Below are positions 10,504-19,507 of a stretch of 64,000 nucleotides of DNA, in pieces. The position numbers and the translations under genes are program-made. The notes below the pieces were generated by a model. That model was not told the origin of the DNA. It saw nothing but the letters and a program-made list of their open reading frames with translations, and ran no database searches. Source of the DNA: Pseudoalteromonas umbrosa (GTDB taxonomy: Bacteria > Pseudomonadota > Gammaproteobacteria > Enterobacterales > Alteromonadaceae); contig NZ_JASJUU010000001.1 in the NCBI RefSeq assembly GCF_030125375.1, positions 124,001 to 188,000 on the forward strand. Reading direction: 5' to 3'. Positions within the stretch are counted from its first letter, which is position 1. The number at the start of each line of letters is the position of its first letter.

Positions 10504-11400
10504 CTAAACTGCGCGTGCGCAATTTCTTCCCGCTTCTTTAGCTTGATATAAGCCTCTGTCTGCTCTGGCAAAAATCTCATTGGCACAATCTTGGCTCGAT
10601 GCCAGCGTAAAGCCAATGCTGGTCGTTACGTCATGCTTAAGCAAAAGGCTATTGTTATTAACACGTTCCATAATGCGCTCAGCGATAACTTTGTTGGTTG
10701 TAAACGCAGGATCGTCAATCAGAATAGCAAATTCATCTCCGCCAAATCTAAATACCGCATCTGTTGCTCGTATGCTAGAGGTTAGTATATTGGCAAAACC
10801 GATAAGCACTTCATCACCTTTTTTGTGTCCAAATTCGTCATTGACCTGTTTAAAGTTGTCCAAGTCCAATAACATTAAACTAAAGTTTCTGTGTTGCCTA
10901 CGACTGCGCTCTAGCTTGGTTTCAAGATATTCATTAAACTGACTACGATTGTAAAGCCCTGTGAGCGTGTCTTTTGTTGCTAGTTGAAGTACTCGGTGAT
11001 ACATCAATGCATTTCTTAGCGGATACAATAAGCATGTATGCAATTGCATTAAGCGCGCGCGTATTGTGCCACTAAAGCTGTATTTGCTAAAATAGACCAA
11101 CTGCCCTAAATGCTGCCCTTCTATATCGAGATCAAATGTATACGGTTTAAGCTGGTTATCACCTTGGTGAGTTTGAAACAGTCCTTGATTTGAATGAAAC
11201 TGCAATCCTGCAAGATCGGTAATGCGTTTAACGTAAGATGCAAAGATATCTAAAATACCGTTGACGTCTAGCGTTGTTTGCAGCTTTTCAACGAGCACAT
11301 TCGGTTGTTCAGGCGCCTGTGTTACGTATTGTTCAGTCGTGAACGGAACGTAATCACCGCGCGAAGGCGTTCGCTGCGACAAAATATGGACATTTTCCAT
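10504..11400 (-). CDS. Diguanylate cyclase (GGDEF domain)
   Basis: The C-terminal half (about residues 135-298) is a GGDEF domain that makes cyclic di-GMP from two GTP. The active-site loop RFGGDEFAIL is complete, and an RATD inhibitory I-site lies exactly five residues before GGDEF, so feedback inhibition is expected. The N-terminal 130 residues look like a GAF-type sensor and hold no clear membrane segment, suggesting a soluble protein. The signal is unknown. It is transcribed divergently from the antiporter gene. Confidence 0.9.
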   Translation of the reverse strand: MENVHILSQRTPSRGDYVPFTTEQYVTQAPEQPNVLVEKLQTTLDVNGILDIFASYVKRITDLAGLQFHSNQGLFQTHQGDNQLKPYTFDLDIEGQHLGQLVYFSKYSFSGTIRARLMQLHTCLLYPLRNALMYHRVLQLATKDTLTGLYNRSQFNEYLETKLERSRRQHRNFSLMLLDLDNFKQVNDEFGHKKGDEVLIGFANILTSSIRATDAVFRFGGDEFAILIDDPAFTTNKVIAERIMERVNNNSLLLKHDVTTSIGFTLASSQDCANEIFARADRGLYQAKEAGRNCARAV

Positions 11401-11545
11401 CTGGTAATTCCCCTAATTACAACATTCCCGAACATATAAGCTAGTTTCGTGCCAAAAAATTAAACTGGCTGAAAAACAGTTGGTTGCTATAGTTAGATTG
11501 TGCAAAAAATAAACCAAAACATTTCTTTGACGCCTAGGGGGCCAT

Positions 11546-13600
11546 TTGCAGCAAAATTTTGCCGGATTTATTTCCGATAGAATCGTTACCGTCTTTATGA
11601 CCGCAATACATGGTCATTTTACAGATGTTGTTGCATTGCTGCTTTGCGCTGTGATCTTAGTCTGGTCTTTTAAAAGAGTAGTGCTGCCGCCCATTCTTGC
11701 CTATTTGCTAACTGGTTTAGTTGCTGCAGGTTACGGTCTAATGGATAACAACCATGAGATCCATTTAATCGCTGAAGTTGGAATTGTATTTTTGCTCTTT
11801 AGTCTTGGGTTGGAATTTTCTATCCCAAAACTCATGGCAATGCGCAGTGTTGTATTTGGGCTTGGTAGCACGCAAGTATTGCTATCCATATTGCTTGGGA
11901 CCTTTTTGGTTTCCTCTTTCGGTTTTGGCTGGTCTGAATCACTGATCATTGCTTGTATCGTTTCTCTGTCATCTACCGCTGTGGTCGTTAAGATCATGAA
12001 AGAGTCAGGCATGTTGAATATGCGCAAAGGGCAGCTATCTATAGGCGTCTTGCTTTTTCAAGATATTGCAGTGGTGCCAATGCTGATAGTCTTTCCTTTG
12101 ATGGCCAGTACTGACAACCAGTTTTTAGTCGGTGCCTTAATATTGGCGTTGGCAAAAGGCGCATTTGTCTGTTTGTTACTTTGGGCAATAGGAAAGTGGA
12201 TCCTGCCAAAAGTGTTTAATGAAGTGGCTCTGGCCAGAACGGATGAGCTCTTTGTATTAACTACGCTAGTCGTCGCTTTGTGTGCGGGCGCGTTAACGTA
12301 TGCATTTGGGTTGTCTATGGCGTTAGGCGCATTTTTAGCGGGGATGATGCTAGGTGAGAGTCAATACCGACACCAATTAGAGGCAGAGATAAGGCCGTTT
12401 CGAGACATCCTCATGGGGTTATTTTTCGTAACCGTGGGTATGCAGCTAGATGTCGCTTATGTAATTAGTACCTTTGGTTATATCGTCGCTGCAATGGCGG
12501 TTCTGTTAGTGGCTAAAGTCGCCATTATTTATTTTAGTGCGCATGTAATGGGAGAGCGAAAGCGCGACGCACTTTCTTCTGGTATTATGCTTTGGCAAAT
12601 GGGGGAATTTGGTTTTGTGTTAGTTGCTCTGGCTGGACAGCACCACTTGTTAGCCCCAGATACCGCCTCATTTTTAATCGCGCTTGGTGTTTTATCTATG
12701 GCTCTTACACCTTATTTGATGAGTGAGACTGAGAGACTATTAAAGCTGTTTAAGCTTGATGGTGATCACAAGCCCGATTTTACGTACGCAGGTATAAAAG
12801 ACGAATCTGTTAAAGATCATGTGGTGATATTTGGTTATGCGCGAGTTGGACAAACAATTGCGCGTTTCTTAAAACCAGAAGCTATTCCCTATGTTGCGAT
12901 TGAGCGTAACCCCATAATTGTGCAGGAGGCACAAACCGCAGGAGAGCCTGTAATTTTTGGACACGCAGGACAGAAAGCCATTTTAAAATCAGCATGCGTT
13001 AACAAAGCAAGGCTGGTGATTGTGACCATGGATGACTTCGAGCAAAGCCAAATTGTTATCGATGCACTTAAACATTATGCACCAGAAGTAAAAATACTCG
13101 TAAGAATGCAAGATGACACACATCTAGAGGATTTGAAGCAGCTCGGCGTGACGGAAGTTGTGCCTGAGTCATTAGAGGCTAGTTTAATGTTAGTATCCCA
13201 TGTGCTGTATATGTCAGGGGTACCAATGCGTCGGATCTTCAAACGTGTTAGTAAAGAGCGACAAAATCGCTATGAGTACTTGCACGGTTTTTTCGCTGGC
13301 AGCAGTGATGAGATGAATGAATATGGTCACAGTCACTCTCATTCAAGTTTTGTGACAGATAGACTTGAATACTTACATGCAGTGGCGTTACCTGAGGACG
13401 CTTACGCGGTTGAAAAGACAATCTCTGAGCTGCAACTGGTGCGTCATAAAGTTGTCGTTAAGGCACTCAGGCGTGATGGTACGGAAATCCCCATGCCGGA
13501 TGAAGATATTATTTTACAAGCAAGCGATGTATTACTACTCAAAGGCAAGCCTAGACGGGTAGAGCGTGCTGAACAATTTATTTTAGATGGTTTACCCTAA
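11546..13600 (+). CDS. KefB/KefC-type CPA2 monovalent cation:proton antiporter
   Basis: This 684-aa protein has about a dozen membrane helices of the Na+/H+ exchanger type in its first 400 residues (LFSLGLEFSIPKL and FQDIAVVPML are typical). A TrkA-N nucleotide-binding domain (VVIFGYARVGQTIARFL) and a TrkA-C-like region (VRHKVVVKALRRDG) follow. It probably moves K+ or Na+ against protons. A GHSHSHSS run between the TrkA domains is unusual and could bind metal. The start is TTG at 11546 behind AGGGG; an ATG at 11597 is an alternative. It converges on, and overlaps by 4 bases, the patatin gene. Confidence 0.88.
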   Translation: MQQNFAGFISDRIVTVFMTAIHGHFTDVVALLLCAVILVWSFKRVVLPPILAYLLTGLVAAGYGLMDNNHEIHLIAEVGIVFLLFSLGLEFSIPKLMAMRSVVFGLGSTQVLLSILLGTFLVSSFGFGWSESLIIACIVSLSSTAVVVKIMKESGMLNMRKGQLSIGVLLFQDIAVVPMLIVFPLMASTDNQFLVGALILALAKGAFVCLLLWAIGKWILPKVFNEVALARTDELFVLTTLVVALCAGALTYAFGLSMALGAFLAGMMLGESQYRHQLEAEIRPFRDILMGLFFVTVGMQLDVAYVISTFGYIVAAMAVLLVAKVAIIYFSAHVMGERKRDALSSGIMLWQMGEFGFVLVALAGQHHLLAPDTASFLIALGVLSMALTPYLMSETERLLKLFKLDGDHKPDFTYAGIKDESVKDHVVIFGYARVGQTIARFLKPEAIPYVAIERNPIIVQEAQTAGEPVIFGHAGQKAILKSACVNKARLVIVTMDDFEQSQIVIDALKHYAPEVKILVRMQDDTHLEDLKQLGVTEVVPESLEASLMLVSHVLYMSGVPMRRIFKRVSKERQNRYEYLHGFFAGSSDEMNEYGHSHSHSSFVTDRLEYLHAVALPEDAYAVEKTISELQLVRHKVVVKALRRDGTEIPMPDEDIILQASDVLLLKGKPRRVERAEQFILDGLP

Positions 13601-14742
13601 TCCAACTCTAAAAATGCCTTTATCTCGTCTAATCGTGCAAGGCCATCTTCGTAGCCAATTTTGATCAACTCTTGTGTGTAGCTTTTTTCAAATAGCAAAT
13701 AACTGGTTAAACTTGATTGTGAGTGCTTCTTTACCCCGATGGTTCTGAGTAATAACTTAACCGCAATCGGTAAATCTTCATAAAAGTCGAGCGCTAGTTC
13801 ATTGAAGTTATGGGATGGGTTAACAATCAAGGTATCAACGCGTTTGAGTTCTTTGTGCTTTTCTCTTGCAGGAAGTAAGCTAATGGTGCGATTAACACGT
13901 TCAAGACGCTCCAAATCTGATTGTAAAGTGTCACTAAAAATACTATCCAACAAATGACCTGCGACCACTGACATGCCAGGGAAGTGCGGTTCGTAGCCAA
14001 GCGGCTTTTGAACCTTGGGTTGTTCAACACCAATAATGAATATTTTACTTGCTCCTAAGTGGATTGAAGGGCTAAGTGGAGATAATTGGTGAATAGAGCC
14101 ATCGCCGTAATAATTGTGTTTAACTCGTACACTTGGAAATACCATAGGAATGGCACTGGATGCCATAAGGTGGTCGATATTCAGCTGGGTTTGAACTCCC
14201 TCCCGTTTGGCTCTTTGCCAAGGTTTTGCATCTTTGGCTTGAAAAAAGGCCACGGACTTACCGCTGGAATAACTAGATACGGTTACAGACAACGCATCAA
14301 TAAAGCCGCGATGAATATTGCGGTCAATTCGCGCCAGATCCATCACCTCTTCGAGCAATTGGCGCAGTGGCGTATTATCGAGCAAACTTGCTGGTGGATG
14401 ATTTAAATAGTCAGCTTGAAAACTGCGCATGACATTATTAGTCAGATGTCCAAAAGCACCAAATAAACTACTTTTGTACACCATGCTGGTGTGAAAGTTT
14501 TTCCAGATCCATTCAATTTTTCGAATGGCTAAATGCATATTGGAGGAGTAGCAAGCAAGGCCCGTCGAGTTAATTGCGCCAGCTGAGGTGCCATTGATGA
14601 TTTTAAATGGCAAGGGAGCGCTGCGGGGTAAGCTAAGAGCGATGGCTTTGAGTACCCCAACTTGATAAGCCGCTCGAGCTCCGCCACCGGTGAGTAACAG
14701 CGCAATATGCGGTTTGCCAATTTTACATTGTGCTTTTTTCAT
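13597..14742 (-). CDS. Patatin-like phospholipase
   Basis: A 381-aa serine lipase of the patatin family. It shows the oxyanion loop GGGARAAYQVGVLK, the nucleophile serine in GTSAGA and the dyad aspartate in YYGDGSIHQ. The family hydrolyses membrane phospholipids or lysophospholipids. I see no signal peptide, and the N-terminus is basic (MKKAQCKIGKPH), so a cytoplasmic or membrane-associated enzyme is likely. The 3' end overlaps that of the antiporter gene. Confidence 0.9.
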   Translation of the reverse strand: MKKAQCKIGKPHIALLLTGGGARAAYQVGVLKAIALSLPRSAPLPFKIINGTSAGAINSTGLACYSSNMHLAIRKIEWIWKNFHTSMVYKSSLFGAFGHLTNNVMRSFQADYLNHPPASLLDNTPLRQLLEEVMDLARIDRNIHRGFIDALSVTVSSYSSGKSVAFFQAKDAKPWQRAKREGVQTQLNIDHLMASSAIPMVFPSVRVKHNYYGDGSIHQLSPLSPSIHLGASKIFIIGVEQPKVQKPLGYEPHFPGMSVVAGHLLDSIFSDTLQSDLERLERVNRTISLLPAREKHKELKRVDTLIVNPSHNFNELALDFYEDLPIAVKLLLRTIGVKKHSQSSLTSYLLFEKSYTQELIKIGYEDGLARLDEIKAFLELD

Positions 14743-15104
14743 ATTTGTTCCTTCGAAAATTAGCTGTTAGTCACAAAGGTAAAAGCTTTAGGCTTACTTA
14801 TACTATACTCAATTAAGGATGAATGTATATTTTACATCTTTTATAAATATCAGCCTGTTACGCAATTTTGACAAATTTAATTTGGTAAAAATGTGTCATT
14901 AATATGTGGCTTTTTGTCGAAATGACGCTTGTTTGTACTTACGTTCATGTAATTGTCAGCAAACAGATGCGAGTTTGAGATAAACTCTCGATAATGCGCG
15001 TTGACGCAGATGAGATATCTTTTAGTTTGTGTTTTAATTACTAGGTGCTGCTAGGGCATTTTCCTTAGTTGCCAAGTTTTTTAAGCTAATTTTACGGAGC
15101 CTCC
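14743..15104. other. Divergent promoter region, patatin/DUF3014
   Basis: The 362 bp between two divergent genes are AT-rich with no ORF of note. Both promoters must lie here. I see no specific operator or RNA structure. Confidence 0.5.
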
Positions 15105-16025
15105 ATGTCAGAGCACAGTTCAACAGAACCAAGGACAAATAAAAAGCCTTCTAACAGCCAGTTACTTCTTGCGGCAATCGCAGCGGTGGCCTTGATCATT
15201 GTGGCTGTATTTGTATTAGCGAACAAAGAAAATAAACCCGCAGAAAATACAAAATTTCGACAGGATGTCGTTGTGCCTGAAGAAACCCCTAAGACCGTAG
15301 TTAACACCGCACGTCAAGAAGCTGAAGAAACCAAAAAAGCAGAGATCACGGCAAATGCCGAGCCAGAATCAACAACTGACTCTATTGAAGAGCCTGTTGT
15401 GACCGTCACCGAGCCAGAGTCTAGACCTGTTGAGCCAGTGGAACCGGTACTGCCGAGCCTTGATGAAAGTGACACCAGTGTGCGTGACTCAGTGGCAAGT
15501 TACTTGAGCAAGCAAGCGATGGAGCTATTGGTTACAGAAGACATGGTGAGACGTAGTGTTGTATTTATCGATAACCTAGCGCAGGGTAAAGTGGCTAAAA
15601 AGCATTACCCAGTAAGCAAGCCAGCTGATAACTTTATGGTGATTGAAGATGATTTGATCATCACAGATCCAAATAGCTTTGAGCGCTATACGCCATACGT
15701 GAATATGCTTAATTCGATGAGCACAGCCCAACTTGTTCGTTTATATGAGCAATACAAGCCACTTATCAGCGAAGCATATGAAGAAATCGGCTATAACGGG
15801 AACGAGTTTGACTACACACTACAGGAAGCCTTAGGTGAACTACTTGAAACGCCTATTCCTGAGTCAAACTTACCACTTATCCAAGAATCTGTGACGTACA
15901 AGTACGCCTATGCAGAGTGGGAACAGCTTTCGGATGCACAAAAACTGTTTTTACGTATGGGTCCTGAAAACATGAAAAAAGCGAAGAAGCGCTTACAAGC
16001 TTTTCAGCGTGCAATTGCCAACTAG
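15105..16025 (+). CDS. DUF3014 family membrane-anchored protein
   Basis: A 306-aa protein with one N-terminal membrane helix (about residues 22-42), then a low-complexity Glu/Pro/Thr linker to about residue 120, then a conserved domain. That domain (SLDESDTSVRDS, RSVVFIDNLAQGKVAKKHYP and a C-terminal basic tail) I take to be DUF3014, from memory. The topology suggests a periplasmic domain tethered to the inner membrane. Function is unknown. It is followed by a strong terminator and then ffs. Confidence 0.75.
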   Translation: MSEHSSTEPRTNKKPSNSQLLLAAIAAVALIIVAVFVLANKENKPAENTKFRQDVVVPEETPKTVVNTARQEAEETKKAEITANAEPESTTDSIEEPVVTVTEPESRPVEPVEPVLPSLDESDTSVRDSVASYLSKQAMELLVTEDMVRRSVVFIDNLAQGKVAKKHYPVSKPADNFMVIEDDLIITDPNSFERYTPYVNMLNSMSTAQLVRLYEQYKPLISEAYEEIGYNGNEFDYTLQEALGELLETPIPESNLPLIQESVTYKYAYAEWEQLSDAQKLFLRMGPENMKKAKKRLQAFQRAIAN

Positions 16026-16049
16026 TACAAATTTAATACTCAAATAATC

Positions 16050-16098
16050 AAAAGCTTGCTTACTTGCTTAAACAAACAGCAAACGAGCAAGCTTTTTT
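16050..16098 (+). terminator. Terminator after the DUF3014 gene
   Basis: AAAGCTTGCT at 16051-16060 pairs with AGCAAGCTTT starting at 16086, followed by a T run. The long loop could itself fold. It insulates ffs from the upstream gene. Confidence 0.75.
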
Positions 16099-16163
16099 AG
16101 TTTTCGCTTGCATCCCAGTAAGAAAATCGCCATAATTCATCCCGCGCCAAACAAGGCCCTCAA

Positions 16164-16278
16164 TGGTAGTCTTATTGGTCCTCTCGCAACAATAGTTCGT
16201 GAACCTGGTCAGGTCCGGAAGGAAGCAGCCACAGCGGATGACTTGTGTGCCGGGATGTGGCTGGTAAGACTACCACCC
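16164..16278 (+). ncRNA. ffs: 4.5S RNA, signal recognition particle RNA
   Basis: The universally conserved SRP core is present: CAGGTCCGGAAGGAAGCAGC for the Ffh-binding tetraloop and asymmetric loop, then GTGTGCCGGGATG. The ends pair, TGGTAGTCTT at 16164 with AAGACTACCA at 16266-16275, closing a hairpin of about 114 nt as in E. coli 4.5S RNA. A short ORF overlapping it is spurious. The gene appears intact although mobile DNA begins about 10 bases downstream. Confidence 0.96.
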
Positions 16279-16288
16279 AACTTTCCTA

Positions 16289-16312
16289 TTTTGTTGTTTG
16301 AAGTGTAAGTCT
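16289..16312 (+). repeat. 24-bp direct repeat, ffs-proximal copy
   Basis: The sequence begins TTTTGTTGTTTGAAGTG and continues to 16312. It is identical to 22597-22620, with different flanking bases on both sides. It starts 10 bases after ffs ends, as expected for an integration-site duplication or a transposon right end. Confidence 0.85.
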
Positions 16313-16403
16313 GAAAATTTTTAGTAAAACCCCGTATAAAAATTGAATTATAACCCTGCATAACCTACTTTTAGAACATCTCGCATATTCGCTGATGGTT
16401 GTG

Positions 16404-16640
16404 ATGAGGCACAAAATCAGTCGCTCCAGAGTAAAAAAACCTCTACAAGTTCACAAGTCAAAAGAACAAAGCTACTTGCTTAGTTGAATCATCCTTAGAG
16501 TTCGATGCGTGCTTTCACTTTGAATACTCTCGTGAAATAAAAACCTTTGAAGCGCAACCGTTAGGGTTTGAATATGAATTCAAAGAAGGCAAAAACTCAG
16601 TGACCTGCCGAATAGGCAGAGTCCAATTCAAAAGCCACAG
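16404..16640 (+). pseudogene. Truncated, frameshifted tnsA (Tn7-like transposase endonuclease)
   Basis: From ATG 16404 the reading gives MRHKISRSRVKK. After a one-base shift at a seven-A run (16433-16439) it continues as NLYKFTSQKNKA, VESSLEFDACFHFEYS and TFEAQPLGFEYEF. This is the N-terminal half of TnsA, the restriction-like endonuclease that cuts the 5' ends of Tn7-type elements. The catalytic PDF region is missing: after about 80 codons the sequence diverges. In Tn7-like elements tnsA sits just inside the right end, reading away from the attachment gene; that is the arrangement here relative to ffs. TnsB and TnsC are absent. Confidence 0.7.
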
Positions 16641-16857
16641 AATTTACAGGGACTTTTTTACAACCTTAAGAATGTTTTTAATATTTAAAAGATAACGTTT
16701 TCACACGCCATATATTTGCTTAAATAAGTTATGAGCGGTATGAAGTAGTTAACAAAAAAACATCCAGAAGCTTTCAAAAATTATTCAGAAAACTTCTGTG
16801 TACAGAATTACTTTAATGAAAGACGATGGGTTAAAATAGAGCAGGTTTTGTAGAAAT
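16641..16857. other. Non-coding scar between tnsA remnant and hxlR
   Basis: AT-rich sequence without an ORF; I see nothing identifiable in it. It probably represents deleted transposon DNA. Confidence 0.4.
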
Positions 16858-17226
16858 TTATTTAGATATTTCGATATTGTGTGTTTCTGACCAAACTTTA
16901 AGGTCATCTAATATTTTTAGTGCAGAACGGCCAAAATCTGTCAGCTCATATGTCACCGCTATCGGTCTATCACTAATTACTTTTCTAATGACCATCCCTT
17001 CTTCTTCTAATTCTTTTAAGCGTTGATCGACCATTTTTTTAGTAGCCCCACCTAACATTCTAGATAAATCATTGAATCTGACAGGCTCATCTTTCAAATG
17101 GTAGATAATTGAACCCTTCCATTTACCGCCGATTAAACGCATGCCTTTTTCTATCGCACAAGGCTCCATACATGCGTTATAAACTTTTTTTCTTCCCTTA
17201 CTATCTGTTTTTAATGAACTTTCCAC
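16858..17226 (-). CDS. HxlR-family transcriptional regulator
   Basis: A 122-aa winged-helix regulator. The HxlR signature is clear: CAIEKGMRLIGGKWKGSIIYHL, then FNDLSRMLGGATKKMVDQRL for the recognition helix, and YELTDFGRSAL. Cysteines near residues 19 and 23 (NACMEPCAIEKG) are placed where redox- or electrophile-sensing members of the family carry theirs. It is divergent from the redox operon starting at 17347 and very probably controls it from the 120-bp shared intergenic region. Confidence 0.92.
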   Translation of the reverse strand: MESSLKTDSKGRKKVYNACMEPCAIEKGMRLIGGKWKGSIIYHLKDEPVRFNDLSRMLGGATKKMVDQRLKELEEEGMVIRKVISDRPIAVTYELTDFGRSALKILDDLKVWSETHNIEISK

Positions 17227-17284
17227 GAAACCCCTCTTATTTAGCCTAGGTTACTAAAAGTATACTAATTGATTGTTGTTAAAA

Positions 17285-17301
17285 GGTACCTAAAATATAC
17301 C
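17285..17301. promoter_or_regulatory. Possible HxlR operator
   Basis: GGTACCTAAAATATACC is an imperfect inverted repeat (GGTA...TACC) in the divergent hxlR/mdaB intergenic region. A GTATAC palindrome lies about 25 bp before it. Position and symmetry suit an HxlR dimer, but nothing else supports the assignment. Confidence 0.4.
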
Positions 17302-17346
17302 ATAAATAACCGTACAAAATAAATTTTAATTTTGGAGTAAACACAA

Positions 17347-17928
17347 ATGAGCAATATTTTAATCATCAATGGTCATCAGTATTACCCTTTTTCTGAAGGT
17401 AAGCTTAACAGTACCTTAGTAGATAAAGCTGCAAGCTTATTGAACGCAAAAGGTCACAATACGCGCATAGTAACAATGTCTGAAACGATAGATGTTGAAA
17501 AAGAACTAGAGAACCATCAGTGGGCGGATTTCGTTATTTTCCAATCACCAATTAATTGGATGGGGGTTACTTGGTCTTTTAAAAAATATATGGATGAAGT
17601 GTATACAGCAGGAATGGGCGGTGCTTTATGTCATGGTGACGGTCGCCACCATGACTCACCTAAAGAAAACTATGGTATGGGTGGCACACTAATGAATACG
17701 AAATACATGATGTCATTGACTTTCAATGCGCCAGAAGAGTCATTTAATGACGAAACTGAGTTCTTTGATGGCAAATCTGTTGATGATCTTCTGTTCCCTA
17801 TGCATATGAACTTCAAGTTCTTTGGTATGAAGCCAATGGAAACATTTGCATGCTTTGACGTGATGAAAAATGCCGATGTTGAAAATGACTTAAAACGTTT
17901 TGAAGCACACATTAACAAGCACTTTTAA
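17347..17928 (+). CDS. MdaB-like NAD(P)H:quinone oxidoreductase
   Basis: A flavodoxin-fold FAD enzyme of the MdaB/NQO family that reduces quinones by two electrons, avoiding semiquinone radicals. Length is 193 aa, the same as E. coli MdaB. MSNILIING, WADFVIFQSPINWMG and YMMSLTFNAPEESF align with it. An additional GHGD-like loop (CHGDGRHHDSPKENYG) matches the family insert. It heads the redox operon facing hxlR and has AATTTTGGAG upstream as ribosome binding site. Confidence 0.88.
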   Translation: MSNILIINGHQYYPFSEGKLNSTLVDKAASLLNAKGHNTRIVTMSETIDVEKELENHQWADFVIFQSPINWMGVTWSFKKYMDEVYTAGMGGALCHGDGRHHDSPKENYGMGGTLMNTKYMMSLTFNAPEESFNDETEFFDGKSVDDLLFPMHMNFKFFGMKPMETFACFDVMKNADVENDLKRFEAHINKHF

Positions 17929-17937
17929 GGAACAATC

Positions 17938-18480
17938 ATGAGCGTTGAATATACGACTAAATTGCACGCAGGAGCTGATTTTCCTGTAATCGAAGCAAAA
18001 CTACTAAATGATAATATTAAAAAATTGTCTACTCCTGAAAATGGTTTGGATTGGAAAATGGTTGTAGTTTACAGAGGTCAACATTGCCCGCTTTGTACCC
18101 GCTACTTAAACCAGTTAGAAAATGCGAAAGACCTTCTTGCTCAAACAGGCGTAGATTTGATCGCCGTTTCAGGTGACAGTAAAGAACAACTAGAAAGTCA
18201 TATGGAAAGACTTAATGTAACTTTCCCTATCGCATATGGCCTCACTGTTGAACAGATGGAAGAGCTTGGGTTGTATATATCAAATCCTAGATCGCCTGAA
18301 GAAACGGATCATCCTTTTGCTGAGCCGGGTCTATTCGTCGTCAATGATGAAGGTAAAGTTCACGTAGTGGACATTTCAAACAATCCATTTGTAAGACCTG
18401 AACTTCAGTCATTGATTAGTGGCTTAGATTGGATAAGAAATCCTGCAAACAACTATCCTATTCGTGGTATGCATAAATAG
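17938..18480 (+). CDS. Peroxiredoxin-like protein (AhpC/TSA family)
   Basis: A 180-aa thioredoxin-fold protein. The segment YRGQHCPLCTRYLNQLE has the AhpC/TSA peroxidatic position with a CPLC pair, and IAVSGDSKEQLE and VNDEGKVHVVDIS are typical of the family. It probably reduces peroxides or organic hydroperoxides in the cytoplasm. It starts 9 bases after mdaB with AAGGAAC as ribosome binding site. Confidence 0.85.
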   Translation: MSVEYTTKLHAGADFPVIEAKLLNDNIKKLSTPENGLDWKMVVVYRGQHCPLCTRYLNQLENAKDLLAQTGVDLIAVSGDSKEQLESHMERLNVTFPIAYGLTVEQMEELGLYISNPRSPEETDHPFAEPGLFVVNDEGKVHVVDISNNPFVRPELQSLISGLDWIRNPANNYPIRGMHK

Positions 18481-18488
18481 GAGTTCAA

Positions 18489-18854
18489 ATGAAAAAGGTT
18501 GTATTAGCTGGTGTCTTTTCAGCCCAATTATTTGGCAATGCGCTTGCTGAAGACTCGAAAATCGAGTCTGCGCACATAGCATCACCAAAACATTACAAAC
18601 TACTGCTTGAGAATGAAGAAGTCATCGTGCTCAAGATGACACTAAAACCAGGGGAACAGGATAATTGGCATAAACACAATGCTGAGACTGTTTACTTCGA
18701 AAAAGGTGGTAAGGCGAAGATAACAACCAGTGAGAAAGACATGACTTTGGAGATCCCGAATGGCTATGTAATGTGGCATGACCAATGGGAGCACCAAGTT
18801 AAAAATGTTGGTGACACAACTATCACTGCAATTATCGTTGAAAAGAGAAAATGA
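18489..18854 (+). CDS. Secreted single-domain cupin
   Basis: A 121-aa protein with an N-terminal signal peptide (MKKVVLAGVFSAQLF... cleaved near ALAEDS). Then comes a small beta-barrel with the cupin metal-binding pattern: KPGEQDNWHKHNAETVYF and WHDQWEHQVKN. It is likely periplasmic. No substrate can be assigned. Its position inside the redox operon, overlapping the next gene by 4 bases, suggests a role in handling an oxidised or electrophilic compound. Confidence 0.8.
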   Translation: MKKVVLAGVFSAQLFGNALAEDSKIESAHIASPKHYKLLLENEEVIVLKMTLKPGEQDNWHKHNAETVYFEKGGKAKITTSEKDMTLEIPNGYVMWHDQWEHQVKNVGDTTITAIIVEKRK

Positions 18855-19495
18855 TGTCAAAGACACAAATTAACATTGATATCGTTTCTGATGTGGTTTG
18901 TCCTTGGTGTGTAATTGGCTATGGTCGCTTAAAAGCGGCATTAGCCAATTTTTATACTAAATTCGACATTAATATTGTTTGGCACCCCTACGAGCTTAAT
19001 CCCAATATGCCAAAAGAAGGTGAAAACCTAAGACAACATTTGTCGAAAAAGTATGGTACTACATTAGAGGGCAGCATTAGAGCCAGAGCCATGTTGACTG
19101 AAGAAGGAAGAAAAGTCGGCTTCAAGTTTAACTACTTTGATGAAATGAAAATGCTTAATACACATCAATGTCATCAACTGCTTCACTGGGCCAAAGAAAG
19201 TGATTTTCAAAACCAATTAGCAGAGGCATTTTTTGAGCATTTCTTTAGTAATAGAGGTACTTTTACAGAGCCAGAACTTATTCATATCGTGGGTAAAGTT
19301 GGCTTGAATACCGAGCAAGCACAGTCAGTATTAGCTAATAACTCATGTACTGAAGAAGTGAAGTTAAGCGAAGCGCACTGGCATCGAAATGGAATACATG
19401 GCGTGCCATTATTTATTTTTAACAGTGAAAAAGCACTATCAGGTGCGCAAGAAGTCGCAACCTTTGAAAATGTACTTAATCAATATTTAAAATAG
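18851..19495 (+). CDS. DsbA-family oxidoreductase (FrnE-like)
   Basis: A 214-aa cytoplasmic protein of the FrnE/2-hydroxychromene isomerase branch of the DsbA family. The thioredoxin active site is VVCPWCVIG near residue 18. The helical insertion and the HGVPLFIFNSEKALSGAQ cis-Pro segment are both intact. Such proteins act as disulfide oxidoreductases or isomerases. ATGATG at 18851 gives two adjacent possible starts, both overlapping the cupin stop, which indicates translational coupling. Confidence 0.88.
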   Translation: MMSKTQINIDIVSDVVCPWCVIGYGRLKAALANFYTKFDINIVWHPYELNPNMPKEGENLRQHLSKKYGTTLEGSIRARAMLTEEGRKVGFKFNYFDEMKMLNTHQCHQLLHWAKESDFQNQLAEAFFEHFFSNRGTFTEPELIHIVGKVGLNTEQAQSVLANNSCTEEVKLSEAHWHRNGIHGVPLFIFNSEKALSGAQEVATFENVLNQYLK

Positions 19496-19507
19496 AGACA
19501 ACTTATC

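Noticed and set aside
10580..10942. 120-aa plus-strand ORF
   Set aside because: It is antisense to the GGDEF gene, whose motifs are fully conserved; the ORF is a shadow.
16108..16308. 66-aa ORF overlapping ffs
   Set aside because: It runs through the conserved 4.5S RNA sequence; the RNA explains the locus and the peptide has no family features.
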